The notes under the pieces are model-generated. The model had not been told where the DNA came from and did not search any database. It saw only the letters and a list, made by a program, of their open reading frames with translations. This document shows positions 12,131-21,101 of a stretch of 64,000 nt of DNA, one piece after another (positions within the stretch are counted from its first letter, which is position 1; each line of letters begins with the position of its first letter). The stretch covers positions 44,142 to 108,141 of the forward strand of contig JAHDXO010000007.1 in assembly GCA_023382975.1 (NCBI GenBank), in the 5' to 3' direction. The DNA is from Pirellulaceae bacterium. Its GTDB lineage: Bacteria > Planctomycetota > Planctomycetia > Pirellulales > Pirellulaceae. The position numbers and the translations under genes were made by a program.

Positions 12131-12373
12131 TCATGGTCGTCCGCGCACGATGCCGGAACGACATTTTGTGTTCAGCTCGTAGCTCCCCAGGCGCGCCGCT
12201 TGACCGGCAATCCGGCCCATCACGGCGAGCATGTACGGGAGCGGTACTGAGAACAGCCCCACGAACGTGGCAGACTGTACTCGCTTGCTTGACTGATCTT
12301 GCAAGTCCGGTGGATAATTCACCCTAGGGTCACGGGGCTTCATCAACCGATAATGGGACGGGCTTCCGGTCAC
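12131..12373 (-). CDS. Doubtful short ORF in the 12.0-12.38 kb gap
   Basis: 80 codons, no recognisable family and no clear RBS. It may be chance or a gene remnant next to the repeat. The remainder of the stretch 11998-12381 shows nothing else that I can support. Confidence 0.15.
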   Translation of the reverse strand: MTGSPSHYRLMKPRDPRVNYPPDLQDQSSKRVQSATFVGLFSVPLPYMLAVMGRIAGQAARLGSYELNTKCRSGIVRGRP

Positions 12374-12381
12374 GGAGGCTA

Positions 12382-12481
12382 AGCATCGTTCGAGAGATAA
12401 CTGTCCAGTGTTTATTGCTGATCATCCCACGGAGTGTGATGGCTACATTGACGAGGCGACAGTTGTTTCTCGAACGATGCT
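12382..12481. mobile_element. 100-bp inverted-repeat element, copy 2
   Basis: 98 of 100 bases match copy 1 at 11267-11366, in the same orientation. Both copies share the flanks GCTA on the left and AA on the right. Together they bracket the cyclo-ligase gene as direct repeats 1.1 kb apart. Confidence 0.85.
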
Positions 12482-12522
12482 AAGATCCTGAACCATTCTC
12501 AGAGCCAAAGATCGGGGCGTTT

Positions 12523-14802
12523 GTGGAACTGTTTTCCATCTCCTGCACCACGTGCCAGAAACGGTTGAAGGTTCGCGATGCGTCCCTGATCGGCGAGATC
12601 CTGATCTGCCCGAACTGTGGCAGCATGGTGCTAGTAAGCCCCCCGGACAACTGGCATCCCGATGCGGAGGATGGTGGCGACACGGTCGAAGAGATCGAGC
12701 CTCCGTCGGTATTCGAACGGCCTGCGCACATCGAGCAGGCCGGATTCACACCGCCTCCCTTGCCCGTGAGGACTCCAACGACGGGTTGGAGGGCGGATGC
12801 GACGCACGATGTCGAAGATCCTTTCGAGCAACCGCCACCGACTGGGGTGGTATCTGCTGAGCCGATGAAGCCGCCGGTCGAATCCAATGCAGCCGCCGAG
12901 CCTCCGGTTTTCGAGACAATCGCACCGCCCTTGCCGGACGGTGGGCGACGATGCCTCGTCGAAGATACGGAGGGTCTGGGGCAGGATGCTGGCGAGCAAC
13001 TGGAATTCCCTGGTGAGTACGACCTTGGCTCGGAGCCCGTCCCGTTTCCCGACAGCCCAGCCGCACAGCGGCGACGGCAATGGGTGTTGGTCGTTGTGGC
13101 AGCGGTCGTTGGCATTGGCATGTCGGTGATACTGCTCGGACTATGGGCTTCTCGCAATGGCGACGCTTCGCCCGAGCTGACTCAATCGGAAACCGTGCCG
13201 GTCGCGGATGAAGTACCGGACGTTGCGGAAGATCAGGCCGATCCAGCAGAGCCCGCGCAAGCCGTGGTGGAACCTAAACCGAATTCCGACCTGGACCCCG
13301 CCGAACCAGCGGTCGGCGAACCAGCCCCCGCCGAACCAGGGCCTGCCGAAGCCGATACGGTGGACATGCCGGTAGACGCGCCGCGTGACGATCCCGACGG
13401 TCCCGATCCGGCTCCGTCAACGAAAGTGAAGCTCCCAGACGATTCTCCGCTTCCGAAAACGGCGGCGAAAACGAACGAAACCGTGCCCCCGGAAGTTTCC
13501 AAGCCGAACGGCGAACCGCCAGACGCTGGCTCGCCGGACACGGCTGCGTTGACCCGAGCGCTGCAAGCGTTTGCTCCGTTCATCCAGGACGAACCGTACA
13601 CCGCGCCGGACCCCGCCAACTCGGACGATAGCGAAGAGCCCATGCTGGAAGTGCCCGAGTTCGACGGGAGCGGCACCGATCAAATTTCGATACCGCGGCC
13701 GGAACCTCGCGAGGTGAAAGTTGCCGACCGCCTGCGGGACACGATTCCCGAACTGGATATTTCGGGCATGCCGTTGATCTCGTTCGCGCACTTTGTGACG
13801 GGGCTTAGCACCATCCCCATCTCGCTGGATCCGGACGCTTTGGCTTTGATGCGGATCAGCCCCGATCGGCCCGTGGCGGTCAAAACGTCGGAAACCGACG
13901 TGGGCGGTATCTTGACCGCGGCGTTGCAACCGTTGGGCTTGGGCTATGTGCAAGTGGACGATCAACTGTTGGTGACGCGTCCCGTGCCGGCCAGCGGCGA
14001 ATTTCGCAGCCTCCGGCATCCCGTCGGGGACTTGGTCGGCGGTTCGGCGGAGCAAGTCGATCAACTGGCCGAATGGATCACTACCGTCATCGAACCGGAC
14101 TCGTGGGACGTGCAGGGCGGACCGGGCAGCCTCCAAGCCGAATTGCCGGATCTGGTGATCCGGCATCAAGACACCGTGCTGTTCCACACGCTGCTCTTCT
14201 GCGAACGACTGCGAGTGGCCCGCGGACTGCCGACCAAGACGAATCTAGACCCGGGGCTGAGCCGATTGGAACCTCGATTCGCGAGGATCCAACCGATGCT
14301 GCAGAAGCCGGTTCGCATCCGCTATTCCGAGCCCACCTTGATGCTGCAGATTCTGCAACGCTTGACGCAGGACACCGGACTGCAGATCCTGGTCGACTGG
14401 CAGGCGTTGGGAAAGATGGGCTGGACGCCGGCTGCCGAGACCGTGCTGCAAGCCGACGGAGTGCCCGTGGCCGAAGCGTTGACGAACATGCTGAGCCCGA
14501 TGGATTTGACCTATCGCGTGGTCGACGCCGCGACGGTTCAGATCACGTCGCCCGAGGCCGACAAGAACCATTGGGACATCGAGTTCTATCCCGTCAAGCA
14601 CCTGCTCGGCAACTCGTCGGATGCCACCGCGCTGATGGACCGTCTGGCGGTCGCCATGCAGCAGTCGAGCATCGGTGAATCAGAAGGCTTGGTGTATTTC
14701 GACCCCGCCAGTCGGCACCTGATTGCGGCAATGTCCCAACCCCACCAACGTTGGTTGGCCGAACTGCTCGACCGCTGGCGACTCAGCGCGCCGGCGCCGT
14801 AA
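12523..14802 (+). CDS. Zinc-ribbon / membrane / secretin-N-like domain protein, planctomycete-type
   Basis: I do not recognise a named family for the whole 759-residue protein. The N-terminus is a Cys4 zinc ribbon (SCTTCQKRL ... CPNCGSMV). A long acidic, Pro-rich stretch leads to one transmembrane helix at about residues 186-209 (WVLVVVAAVVGIGMSVILLG), then another acidic Pro/Glu/Ala linker to about residue 400. The C-terminal 350 residues hold two or more small alpha/beta modules (ELDISGMPLISFAHFVTG; ILQRLTQDTGLQILVDW; YPVKHLL) with the rhythm of secretin N-domains or STN modules, which suggests protein-protein contacts in the periplasm. Topology: cytoplasmic ribbon, periplasmic modules. GTG start. 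Positioned just downstream of the second 100-bp element. Confidence 0.7.
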   Translation: MELFSISCTTCQKRLKVRDASLIGEILICPNCGSMVLVSPPDNWHPDAEDGGDTVEEIEPPSVFERPAHIEQAGFTPPPLPVRTPTTGWRADATHDVEDPFEQPPPTGVVSAEPMKPPVESNAAAEPPVFETIAPPLPDGGRRCLVEDTEGLGQDAGEQLEFPGEYDLGSEPVPFPDSPAAQRRRQWVLVVVAAVVGIGMSVILLGLWASRNGDASPELTQSETVPVADEVPDVAEDQADPAEPAQAVVEPKPNSDLDPAEPAVGEPAPAEPGPAEADTVDMPVDAPRDDPDGPDPAPSTKVKLPDDSPLPKTAAKTNETVPPEVSKPNGEPPDAGSPDTAALTRALQAFAPFIQDEPYTAPDPANSDDSEEPMLEVPEFDGSGTDQISIPRPEPREVKVADRLRDTIPELDISGMPLISFAHFVTGLSTIPISLDPDALALMRISPDRPVAVKTSETDVGGILTAALQPLGLGYVQVDDQLLVTRPVPASGEFRSLRHPVGDLVGGSAEQVDQLAEWITTVIEPDSWDVQGGPGSLQAELPDLVIRHQDTVLFHTLLFCERLRVARGLPTKTNLDPGLSRLEPRFARIQPMLQKPVRIRYSEPTLMLQILQRLTQDTGLQILVDWQALGKMGWTPAAETVLQADGVPVAEALTNMLSPMDLTYRVVDAATVQITSPEADKNHWDIEFYPVKHLLGNSSDATALMDRLAVAMQQSSIGESEGLVYFDPASRHLIAAMSQPHQRWLAELLDRWRLSAPAP

Positions 14803-15017
14803 GCAACCGCCGAGAAGGAAGTGTCAACAGTCATCTGTGCGAAGCACCCGGAGGACCGGAGTCCCGCCCGCACTTCCACATCCATTTTTCGCCGCCTGAC
14901 AGTGGCGAGCGGCTGACGGATGCTTACAATGACCGTACCGGCCGTCGGCTGAAGATCGTGTTCGCCGGGCCGACGTTCCATCCGGTATCACCGGACCTTC
15001 CACGGGAGCAGGCAGAC

Positions 15018-15254
15018 ATGTTGAAAACAGGCGAGGTACTCGATCAATACTACCTGGAGGTGCGGTGTATGCTGCTCGACATCGCCGCGACCTTGGACCG
15101 GCTGGATGCGGCGGCTCAGCGGGACCAGAGTCCGATCCCGCGCGAGGACCGGCGACTGAAGGAGATCTACCAGTCACTCGAATTGCTGGCCCAATCCGAC
15201 ACGTCGCCGGATCGCGCCGAACGATTGTTGAATCTGTTCTCGGACCTGGATTGA
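15018..15254 (+). CDS. Small conserved-looking helical protein (78 aa)
   Basis: The open frame is longer, but the convincing start is the ATG at 15018, preceded by GGGAGCAGG. The protein is mostly helical and charged (DQYYLEVRCMLLDIAATLDRL), with a C-terminal LLNLFSDLD. It lies 13 bp before the TatD/EboB-like gene on the same strand, so the two are very probably co-transcribed. No family recognised; it may be a small partner of the hydrolase. Confidence 0.6.
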   Translation: MLKTGEVLDQYYLEVRCMLLDIAATLDRLDAAAQRDQSPIPREDRRLKEIYQSLELLAQSDTSPDRAERLLNLFSDLD

Positions 15255-15267
15255 GCGGAGAAACGAC

Positions 15268-16092
15268 ATGCAGATCATCCAGCCCCACTACCACGGGATC
15301 GCACGCACCTGTCAGGACTATGAACGGATGGCAATGGCCGGCGTGGTCGCCGTCGCCGAACCTGCCTTCTGGGCCGGCTTCGATCGGAAGTATCCCGAGA
15401 CCTTCGTCGACTACTTTCGCCAGATCAGCGAGTTCGAGCCGACGCGTGCTGCCCAGTACGGGATCCGTCATTTCTGCTGGGTTGCGGTCAATCCGAAGGA
15501 AGCCGAAAACCCGCCGCTCAGCTACGAAGTCCTGAAGCACATGCCCGAGTTCTTCGAGAAACCCAACGTCCTGGGCGTGGGCGAAATCGGCTTTCACAAG
15601 ACGACGAAGAACGAGGAGGAGATCTTCGAGGCTCAGATCGAAATGGCCTTGAAGCACAACCAACTGATCCTGATTCATACGCCGCACTTGCGGGACAAGG
15701 TTCGCGGCACGCGGCGAACACTGGAGGTGTTGGCTCACATGCGAGTAGATCCGGCTCGGGTCTGGATCGACCATATCGAGGAGCACACGATCCGCGCGCC
15801 GCTGGACGCCGGTTACTGGGTGGGCTTCACCTTGTATCCGATCACGAAGTGTTCGCCGAAGCGAGCGGTGGACATGCTGGAACGGTACGGGACCGAGCGC
15901 ATCCTGGTCAATTCGTCAGCCGACTGGGGACCGAGCGATCCCTTCACGTTGCAGGAATGCGTCGTCGAATTCCGCCGCCGGAAACATTCGCTGCAGGAAG
16001 CGATCGAGGTGTTCCACAACAATCCCTGCCGATTCCTGGGGCAGAACCCGAAGTTCGACATCCAGCCGATCCGCGTCGAGTACGACCGCTGA
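15268..16092 (+). CDS. TatD-related metal-dependent hydrolase (EboB-like)
   Basis: A 274-residue TIM-barrel metal hydrolase. Metal-ligand signatures are visible in order: PHYHG at residues 6-10, EPAFW, the conserved GVGEIGFHK, the ILIHTPH strand, WIDHIEEHT, and the late VNSSADWGPSDPF aspartate. The segments PAFWAGF, NPKEAEN, HTPH-RDK-GT and TLYPITK are those I associate with the TatD-like subfamily found in the ebo gene clusters of cyanobacteria and other bacteria, involved in transport of secondary metabolites or glycolipid precursors. No other ebo genes are seen, so the specific role is open. Its TGA overlaps the next ATG by one base (TGATG), indicating translational coupling. Confidence 0.75.
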   Translation: MQIIQPHYHGIARTCQDYERMAMAGVVAVAEPAFWAGFDRKYPETFVDYFRQISEFEPTRAAQYGIRHFCWVAVNPKEAENPPLSYEVLKHMPEFFEKPNVLGVGEIGFHKTTKNEEEIFEAQIEMALKHNQLILIHTPHLRDKVRGTRRTLEVLAHMRVDPARVWIDHIEEHTIRAPLDAGYWVGFTLYPITKCSPKRAVDMLERYGTERILVNSSADWGPSDPFTLQECVVEFRRRKHSLQEAIEVFHNNPCRFLGQNPKFDIQPIRVEYDR

Positions 16093-17984
16093 TGGCGAGA
16101 CGCACGTCCCCGCTCACCCTTGGTCTCGGCCTGCTGCTTCTCGCGACACAGGCCGCCGCGCATCCCATTTCGGTGACTCAGTCTTTCGTCTACGTGACGC
16201 GGGACAAGGTTACGGTTCGCATCGACGTATTCGTCGAGGATCTGTTCCTGTTCCACAATCTGAAGCCGAACGACCAGGATTTTCTCGAACCGGACGTCAT
16301 CGACGACGGCATCGGCAAGCACGAGCCGTTTCTGCTGGACCGATTCGCCATCCGAAACGTGCGCGGGGAACGGCTCGCCGGCCGCAGCGTCGAGGTCAAA
16401 CGATTCGACATGCAGCCCGAGGGCGTGCCGATGTCCGAGCTGATGGCCCACAAGCTGACATTCGTCCAGGAGTACGTGCTCGATGCGCCACCCGAGTTCC
16501 TGACGTTCAGCCAGCATTTCGTCGACGACAAACTGCTGGTTCCAGCCGAAATGCAATTGAACGTGAAACAGGAGAACGCCGACACGCCGCACCGCCAGGT
16601 GCTGTATCCCGACTCGCCACAGACCGTCCGCTTCAGTTGGGACAATCCGCCGTTATCTGCCGACGCTTCGGAGGACGAGTGGCAGGATTGGTACGAACGT
16701 CAGAAGGAAGAAACGCTGGGCATCACCAGCTACAGTGCGGTCTACTCGTTCCTGTACATCAACGACTACGAGGTTCGCCACGAGATCCTGATCCCGCTGT
16801 TGACTCTGGACGAAAGCGTGCTGATCGCCCGCGACGACGAGAATTTCCTGGAGATTGCCGAGCAGGATTTGGCGGCCGAGCAGATTCAAGCATTTTTCAA
16901 AGCAGGGAACCCTGTCGAGATCGATGGAGTGCTTGTCGAGCCGGTGGTCGACCGTTTGGACTTCTACGGCCTGGATTTCAAGGACTTTGCCCGCCGCGCC
17001 GAGCGAAGTCGCGTGAGCATGGCCAGTGCGCGCGTCGGCATCATCCTGTCCTACAGCACCAAGGGTACGCCGGATACGGTCCGAGTCACCTGGGACCGCT
17101 TCAATCGCTTTCTATGGTCGGTCAACATGGTCGTCTATGCATTCGAGGATACGCAGACCGCTGCTCTGACCCGAATCGGCCGCCAGAACACGTTTGAGTG
17201 GCGAAACCCAGGCCGTCCGCCCACGCCGCCGCTGGAACAGGTGGACGTCGTGCTGCCGCCGCGGCCGATATGGTCGTTGCCGTTGGTCTCGCTGGGCCTT
17301 GCTCTGCTGGTTCCCGTGGCGGTGATGTACCGGTTCCGAGACGATTCGACCAGTAGCCGAAGTCGTGAGACTTCGGACCGCAACCAAGAAACGCCGGATG
17401 CTCGCCGGTCCGGTGATGGCCTGAAGTCGCGACTCCGCGGACCGCTGGTGTTGCTGCTGATCGGCGGAGCAGTTGCCGCCTGGCCCTATGCGCGGTGGCA
17501 ACTGCCCAATCCGTTAGCGGGAACGCCTCAATTGCCCGACGATCAAGCCGCAGCCACACTCGCCGCGCTCCATAAAAATCTCTACCGCGCGTTCGATTAT
17601 CGAGACGAACATCAAGTCTACGACGCCTTGGCCAAGAGCGTCGATGGGCGGTTGTTGCGGGACTTGTATCTGGAGATTCGTCGCGGCTTGGTGATGCAAG
17701 AGCAAGGCGGCGCGGTGTCGCGAATCCGCGAAGTCCGCATCGTCGACTACCGATCCGTGCCGCCCGACCGGACGACCGGCACGTCCGACGAGCGGGCATT
17801 CGCCTACCTCTGCCGCTGGACCGTCACGGGCACTGTCGAGCATTGGGGCCACATCCACGCGCGGACGAACGAGTATCAGGCCCACTTGACCGTCGAACCC
17901 CGCGACAATGCATGGAAGATCACGTCGCTCGACCTGCAGGACGAACGACGAGTAAGTTTCGAAACCAGCCTGCGAGGCATGTAG
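16092..17984 (+). CDS. Membrane protein with HupE/UreJ-like N-terminal ectodomain
   Basis: A signal peptide (LGLGLLLLATQAAAHP) is followed by HPISVTQSFVYVTRDKVTVR, which resembles the periplasmic start of HupE/UreJ-2 type proteins, but the usual multi-helix HupE membrane part is absent. Instead there is a long ectodomain, one transmembrane helix at about residues 389-412 (SLPLVSLGLALLVPVAVMY), a short hydrophilic stretch, a second hydrophobic segment near residue 450 (GPLVLLLIGGAVAAWPYA) and a C-terminal alpha/beta domain (LHKNLYRAFDYRDEHQVYDA). The start ATG at 16092 overlaps the stop of the TatD-like gene, choosing it over upstream in-frame codons. Function unknown; probably forms one unit with the two preceding genes. 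Confidence 0.7.
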   Translation: MARRTSPLTLGLGLLLLATQAAAHPISVTQSFVYVTRDKVTVRIDVFVEDLFLFHNLKPNDQDFLEPDVIDDGIGKHEPFLLDRFAIRNVRGERLAGRSVEVKRFDMQPEGVPMSELMAHKLTFVQEYVLDAPPEFLTFSQHFVDDKLLVPAEMQLNVKQENADTPHRQVLYPDSPQTVRFSWDNPPLSADASEDEWQDWYERQKEETLGITSYSAVYSFLYINDYEVRHEILIPLLTLDESVLIARDDENFLEIAEQDLAAEQIQAFFKAGNPVEIDGVLVEPVVDRLDFYGLDFKDFARRAERSRVSMASARVGIILSYSTKGTPDTVRVTWDRFNRFLWSVNMVVYAFEDTQTAALTRIGRQNTFEWRNPGRPPTPPLEQVDVVLPPRPIWSLPLVSLGLALLVPVAVMYRFRDDSTSSRSRETSDRNQETPDARRSGDGLKSRLRGPLVLLLIGGAVAAWPYARWQLPNPLAGTPQLPDDQAAATLAALHKNLYRAFDYRDEHQVYDALAKSVDGRLLRDLYLEIRRGLVMQEQGGAVSRIREVRIVDYRSVPPDRTTGTSDERAFAYLCRWTVTGTVEHWGHIHARTNEYQAHLTVEPRDNAWKITSLDLQDERRVSFETSLRGM

Positions 17985-18200
17985 GAAATCTGCCGTTCTC
18001 CGGACTGGGCAAACGAGATAAAATACCAGCGATGGAAGTTGCGACGCCGCAACCATCGTGGCCGAATCCAAGGGAATTCGGAATCTCTTGAATCCACCCG
18101 ACCTCTCTCGGATACGGCTTCAGGTTCACGATCGAGACTGGACCGCGCGAACCTCCAGGTCGGTCGGACGTACAAGAAGTAGGACCGTTTTACCGGAGTC

Positions 18201-18230
18201 TTGAATTCTTCACAGTGGCTTCATTACAAC
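18201..18230 (+). promoter_or_regulatory. Candidate promoter before the PIN-PhoH gene
   Basis: TTGAAT (18201-18206), an 18-bp spacer and TACAAC (18225-18230) lie about 70 bp before the ATG. The rest of the gene-free stretch 17985-18300 shows no ORF or repeat that I can support. Confidence 0.3.
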
Positions 18231-18300
18231 TTAACAAACATGGCGATAATGGGCAGATTGGCATATTTGGCCGACTTGTCTCACTACCCGGGAGTCGTCG

Positions 18301-19644
18301 ATGTCGCGATCGCAGGTAACGGATTGCCGCAAACTGTTTGTCCTGGACACGAACGTCATTCTTCACGATGCGGGCTGCATCGAGCGATTCGAGGAAAACG
18401 ACATCGCAATTCCCATTTCGGTTCTGGAAGAGTTGGATCAGTTCAAGAAAGGCAGTCAGGACATTCATTTCCAGGCGCGCGAGTTCCTTCGACGCTTGGA
18501 CCAGTTGACCGACGACGTGCTGGCTGCCGAGGGCGCGTCGCTGGGTCCGGACCGAGGGAGCATCCGCATCGTCCTACACGGCAACGGTGAGGATCGCCTG
18601 CAATCGGTTTTCTTGCGGGATTGCCCCGACCATCGGATTTTGAGCGCGGCCTTGACCTTGCAACAGCAGTTCCCGGGGCGATTGGTCGTCTTGGTCACCA
18701 AAGACACGAATCTGCGTCTCAAGGCGCGGTCCTTGGATCTGCCGGCCGAGGATTACAGCAGCGACAAAGTCGAGGGACTCGACAAACTGTACTCGGGCAA
18801 GCGGACGATCAACAACCTGCCGAGCGAGTCGATCGAATCGTTTTACGGAAACGGCGGAATCGCCAAGTCGTCGTTGTTTCCGGAGATCGCCGATCCGATC
18901 GCCAACGAGAACTTCATTCTCCGCAACGGATCGAAGTCGGCGCTGGCCCGGTATCGCGCCGCCGACCAATCGTTCCTGAGAGTCGAGAAGATGACGGCGT
19001 ACGGAATTGCGCCTCGCAACGCCGAGCAGTCGTTTGCCTTGGGCGTCTTGAGCGATCCCGAAATCCGTCTGGTGACCCTGGCGGGCAAGGCGGGAACGGG
19101 CAAGACGTTGCTGGCGCTGGCCGCGGCGTTGCAGTGCCGGTCGCATTACCGCCAGATCCTGCTGGCTCGGCCGGTGGTGCCGCTCAGCAACCGTGATCTA
19201 GGGTATCTGCCCGGGGACATTTCGGCCAAGCTGGATCCGTACATGCAACCGCTGTACGACAATCTGGCAGTGATTCGGCATCAGTTCGACGAGGCCGACC
19301 AGTCGTCGCTGCGTATCCAGAAGATGTTGGAGTGCGAAAAACTGGTCATCTCGCCGCTGGCCTACATCCGCGGACGCAGTCTGCAACGGATCTTCTTCAT
19401 CGTGGACGAGGCCCAGAATCTGACGCCGCACGAAGTGAAGACGATCATCACGCGAGCCGGCGAGGGCACGAAAATCGTCTTCACGGGCGATATCCACCAG
19501 ATCGATCACGCCTACCTGGATTCCTTGTCGAATGGGTTGAGCTATCTGATCAGCCGCATGGTGGGCCAGTCGTTGTACGCGCACGTCACGCTGGAGAAAG
19601 GCGAACGGTCGGAACTGGCCGATTTGGCGAGCGATCTGCTCTAA
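18301..19644 (+). CDS. PIN domain - PhoH-type ATPase (PhoH2)
   Basis: The N-terminal ~150 residues are a PIN nuclease domain: [11 protein letters not shown] with its catalytic Asp, then [11 protein letters not shown], and [12 protein letters not shown] with the later acidic residues. The C-terminal half is a PhoH P-loop ATPase: Walker [15 protein letters not shown] at about residue 260, [19 protein letters not shown], Walker [15 protein letters not shown], and [13 protein letters not shown]. PhoH2 proteins are described as ATP-dependent RNA-unwinding and RNA-cleaving enzymes in the cytoplasm, sometimes paired with an antitoxin-like gene; no such partner is seen here. 447 residues, full length. 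ATG at 18301. Confidence 0.92.
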   Translation: MSRSQVTDCRKLFVLDTNVILHDAGCIERFEENDIAIPISVLEELDQFKKGSQDIHFQAREFLRRLDQLTDDVLAAEGASLGPDRGSIRIVLHGNGEDRLQSVFLRDCPDHRILSAALTLQQQFPGRLVVLVTKDTNLRLKARSLDLPAEDYSSDKVEGLDKLYSGKRTINNLPSESIESFYGNGGIAKSSLFPEIADPIANENFILRNGSKSALARYRAADQSFLRVEKMTAYGIAPRNAEQSFALGVLSDPEIRLVTLAGKAGTGKTLLALAAALQCRSHYRQILLARPVVPLSNRDLGYLPGDISAKLDPYMQPLYDNLAVIRHQFDEADQSSLRIQKMLECEKLVISPLAYIRGRSLQRIFFIVDEAQNLTPHEVKTIITRAGEGTKIVFTGDIHQIDHAYLDSLSNGLSYLISRMVGQSLYAHVTLEKGERSELADLASDLL

Positions 19645-19857
19645 GCGCGCGGCGGACGAGTCGCGGCGCGTCTTTGCGTCGAGTCGGCGAATGCGAGAAG
19701 AAATCGATCTTCGCGCAAACTACCAAGGAAATTTGCGAAACCTACATAATCGTTGCGTAGAATTCAGCAACAACCAACCATTCGCGACGATTTGCTTGCG
19801 CTACGGCAATGGTGCCGCGCGTGAAAGTCAGAAAATTTGGAGAAAGAGAACCGAAGA

Positions 19858-20754
19858 ATGTATCAAGAGATCATGTTGTATGAAACTCACTCGCACACAC
19901 CGCTCTGCCATCATGCGGTCGGCTTGCCCTACGAGTACGCGGAGGTCGCTTACCGGCGCGGCCTGCACGGATTGATGGTGACGTGCCACAATCCGATGCC
20001 CGCCGGCTTTTCCTCGAACGTGCGCATGAGCGTCGACGACTTCGACGACTACTTGCGGATGGTATTCCGCGCGCGTCAGGACTGGCGCGGGCGCATCGAT
20101 GTGCGGTTAGGGCTCGAAGCCGACTACTTTCCAGGCTACGAACGTTGGGTCGAGCACCAACTGCAGTTGGCCGATTTTCAGTACGTGCTCGGTTCGGTTC
20201 ATCCACAGATGCCCGAATTCAAGGAACGCTACTGGAAGGGCGATCCGTTGGATTTCCAACGCACGTATTTCCGTTTGCTGGCCGATTCGGCGGAGACCGG
20301 CCTGTTCGACTGCCTGGCTCATCCCGATCTGGTCAAGAACGAAACGCCTCTCGCGTGGCATCCCGAATTGATCCGCGACGAAATTGGGCAGGCCCTGGAT
20401 CGGATCGCCGCGACCGGCGTTGCCATGGAACTGAACACCTCCGGGGTGAACAAGGCGATTGCAGAGATGAATCCGTTTCCGCACATGCTGGCCGAGATGC
20501 GCCGGCGTTCGATCCCCGTCGTGATCGGCGCGGACGCGCATCAGCCCGAGCGGGTCGGCGACGGATTCCTGGCCGCCCTGGATCTGCTGCAGCAATGCGG
20601 CTACGAGCACGTCAGTCTTTACGTCAACCGCACCCGCCGCGACATTCCGATCCCGGTGGCCCGGCGCGCTCTCCAGCCGCGCGAACCTCAGCCGTCCTTC
20701 GCCGCCGGCATCTACACCGGTTCCGCAGTTGCCGCAGCCCCGGCGCTCGCATAA
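19858..20754 (+). CDS. PHP-domain phosphoesterase, histidinol-phosphatase-like
   Basis: Begins YETHSHTPLCHHA, the HxH metal motif of the PHP superfamily. Further metal-site elements are GLEADYFPGYE, LGSVHPQ, LAHPDLVK, and the terminal VIGADAHQPERVG, the full set for a trinuclear PHP centre. Closest in layout to the HisK/HisJ histidinol-phosphatase group, but no other his genes are nearby, so another phosphoester substrate is possible. The ATG at 19858 is preferred over a TTG seven codons upstream; GGAGAAAGAG lies upstream. The C-terminal 40 residues are Ala/Pro-rich and not conserved. Confidence 0.82.
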   Translation: MYQEIMLYETHSHTPLCHHAVGLPYEYAEVAYRRGLHGLMVTCHNPMPAGFSSNVRMSVDDFDDYLRMVFRARQDWRGRIDVRLGLEADYFPGYERWVEHQLQLADFQYVLGSVHPQMPEFKERYWKGDPLDFQRTYFRLLADSAETGLFDCLAHPDLVKNETPLAWHPELIRDEIGQALDRIAATGVAMELNTSGVNKAIAEMNPFPHMLAEMRRRSIPVVIGADAHQPERVGDGFLAALDLLQQCGYEHVSLYVNRTRRDIPIPVARRALQPREPQPSFAAGIYTGSAVAAAPALA

Positions 20755-20876
20755 GCGGCGCTCGAGAAAGAAGTGTCAGGAGTCATTCGCCGCGAACCGT
20801 TCTCGTCCACTCTCATGCACGGGGCGCGGCAGGCCATGCGCAAGGGCTCAAGGCCCCGCCTCTTTCCCGATTTCAG

Positions 20877-20927
20877 CCATCCGTGCCTCGGCCCTGCCAT
20901 CCGTGCCTCGGCCCTGCCATCCGTGCT
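20877..20927. repeat. 20-bp tandem repeat, two and a half units
   Basis: The unit CCATCCGTGCCTCGGCCCTG occurs twice exactly and then partly a third time. It lies in the 347-bp gene-free stretch 20755-21101, in which I see nothing else. Confidence 0.8.
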
Positions 20928-21101
20928 ACTTGAGGGTCTGGACGAGCGAGGCAAATCCACGATCCCTCGGACACCGGGATCCGTGCAGAAAATCCGGGAG
21001 TTCTCTACCTGATCGGGCGACTTGGTGGCTGAGGTTGGACGGCAGACGGGCTATACTGGTCTGTTGCCAGGTTCCTTTGCTTCCTTCGGAGATCACCAGC
21101 C

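Noticed and set aside
20877..20927. Regulatory iterons in the 20-bp tandem repeat
   Set aside because: Only two and a half copies, no palindrome and no replication gene nearby.
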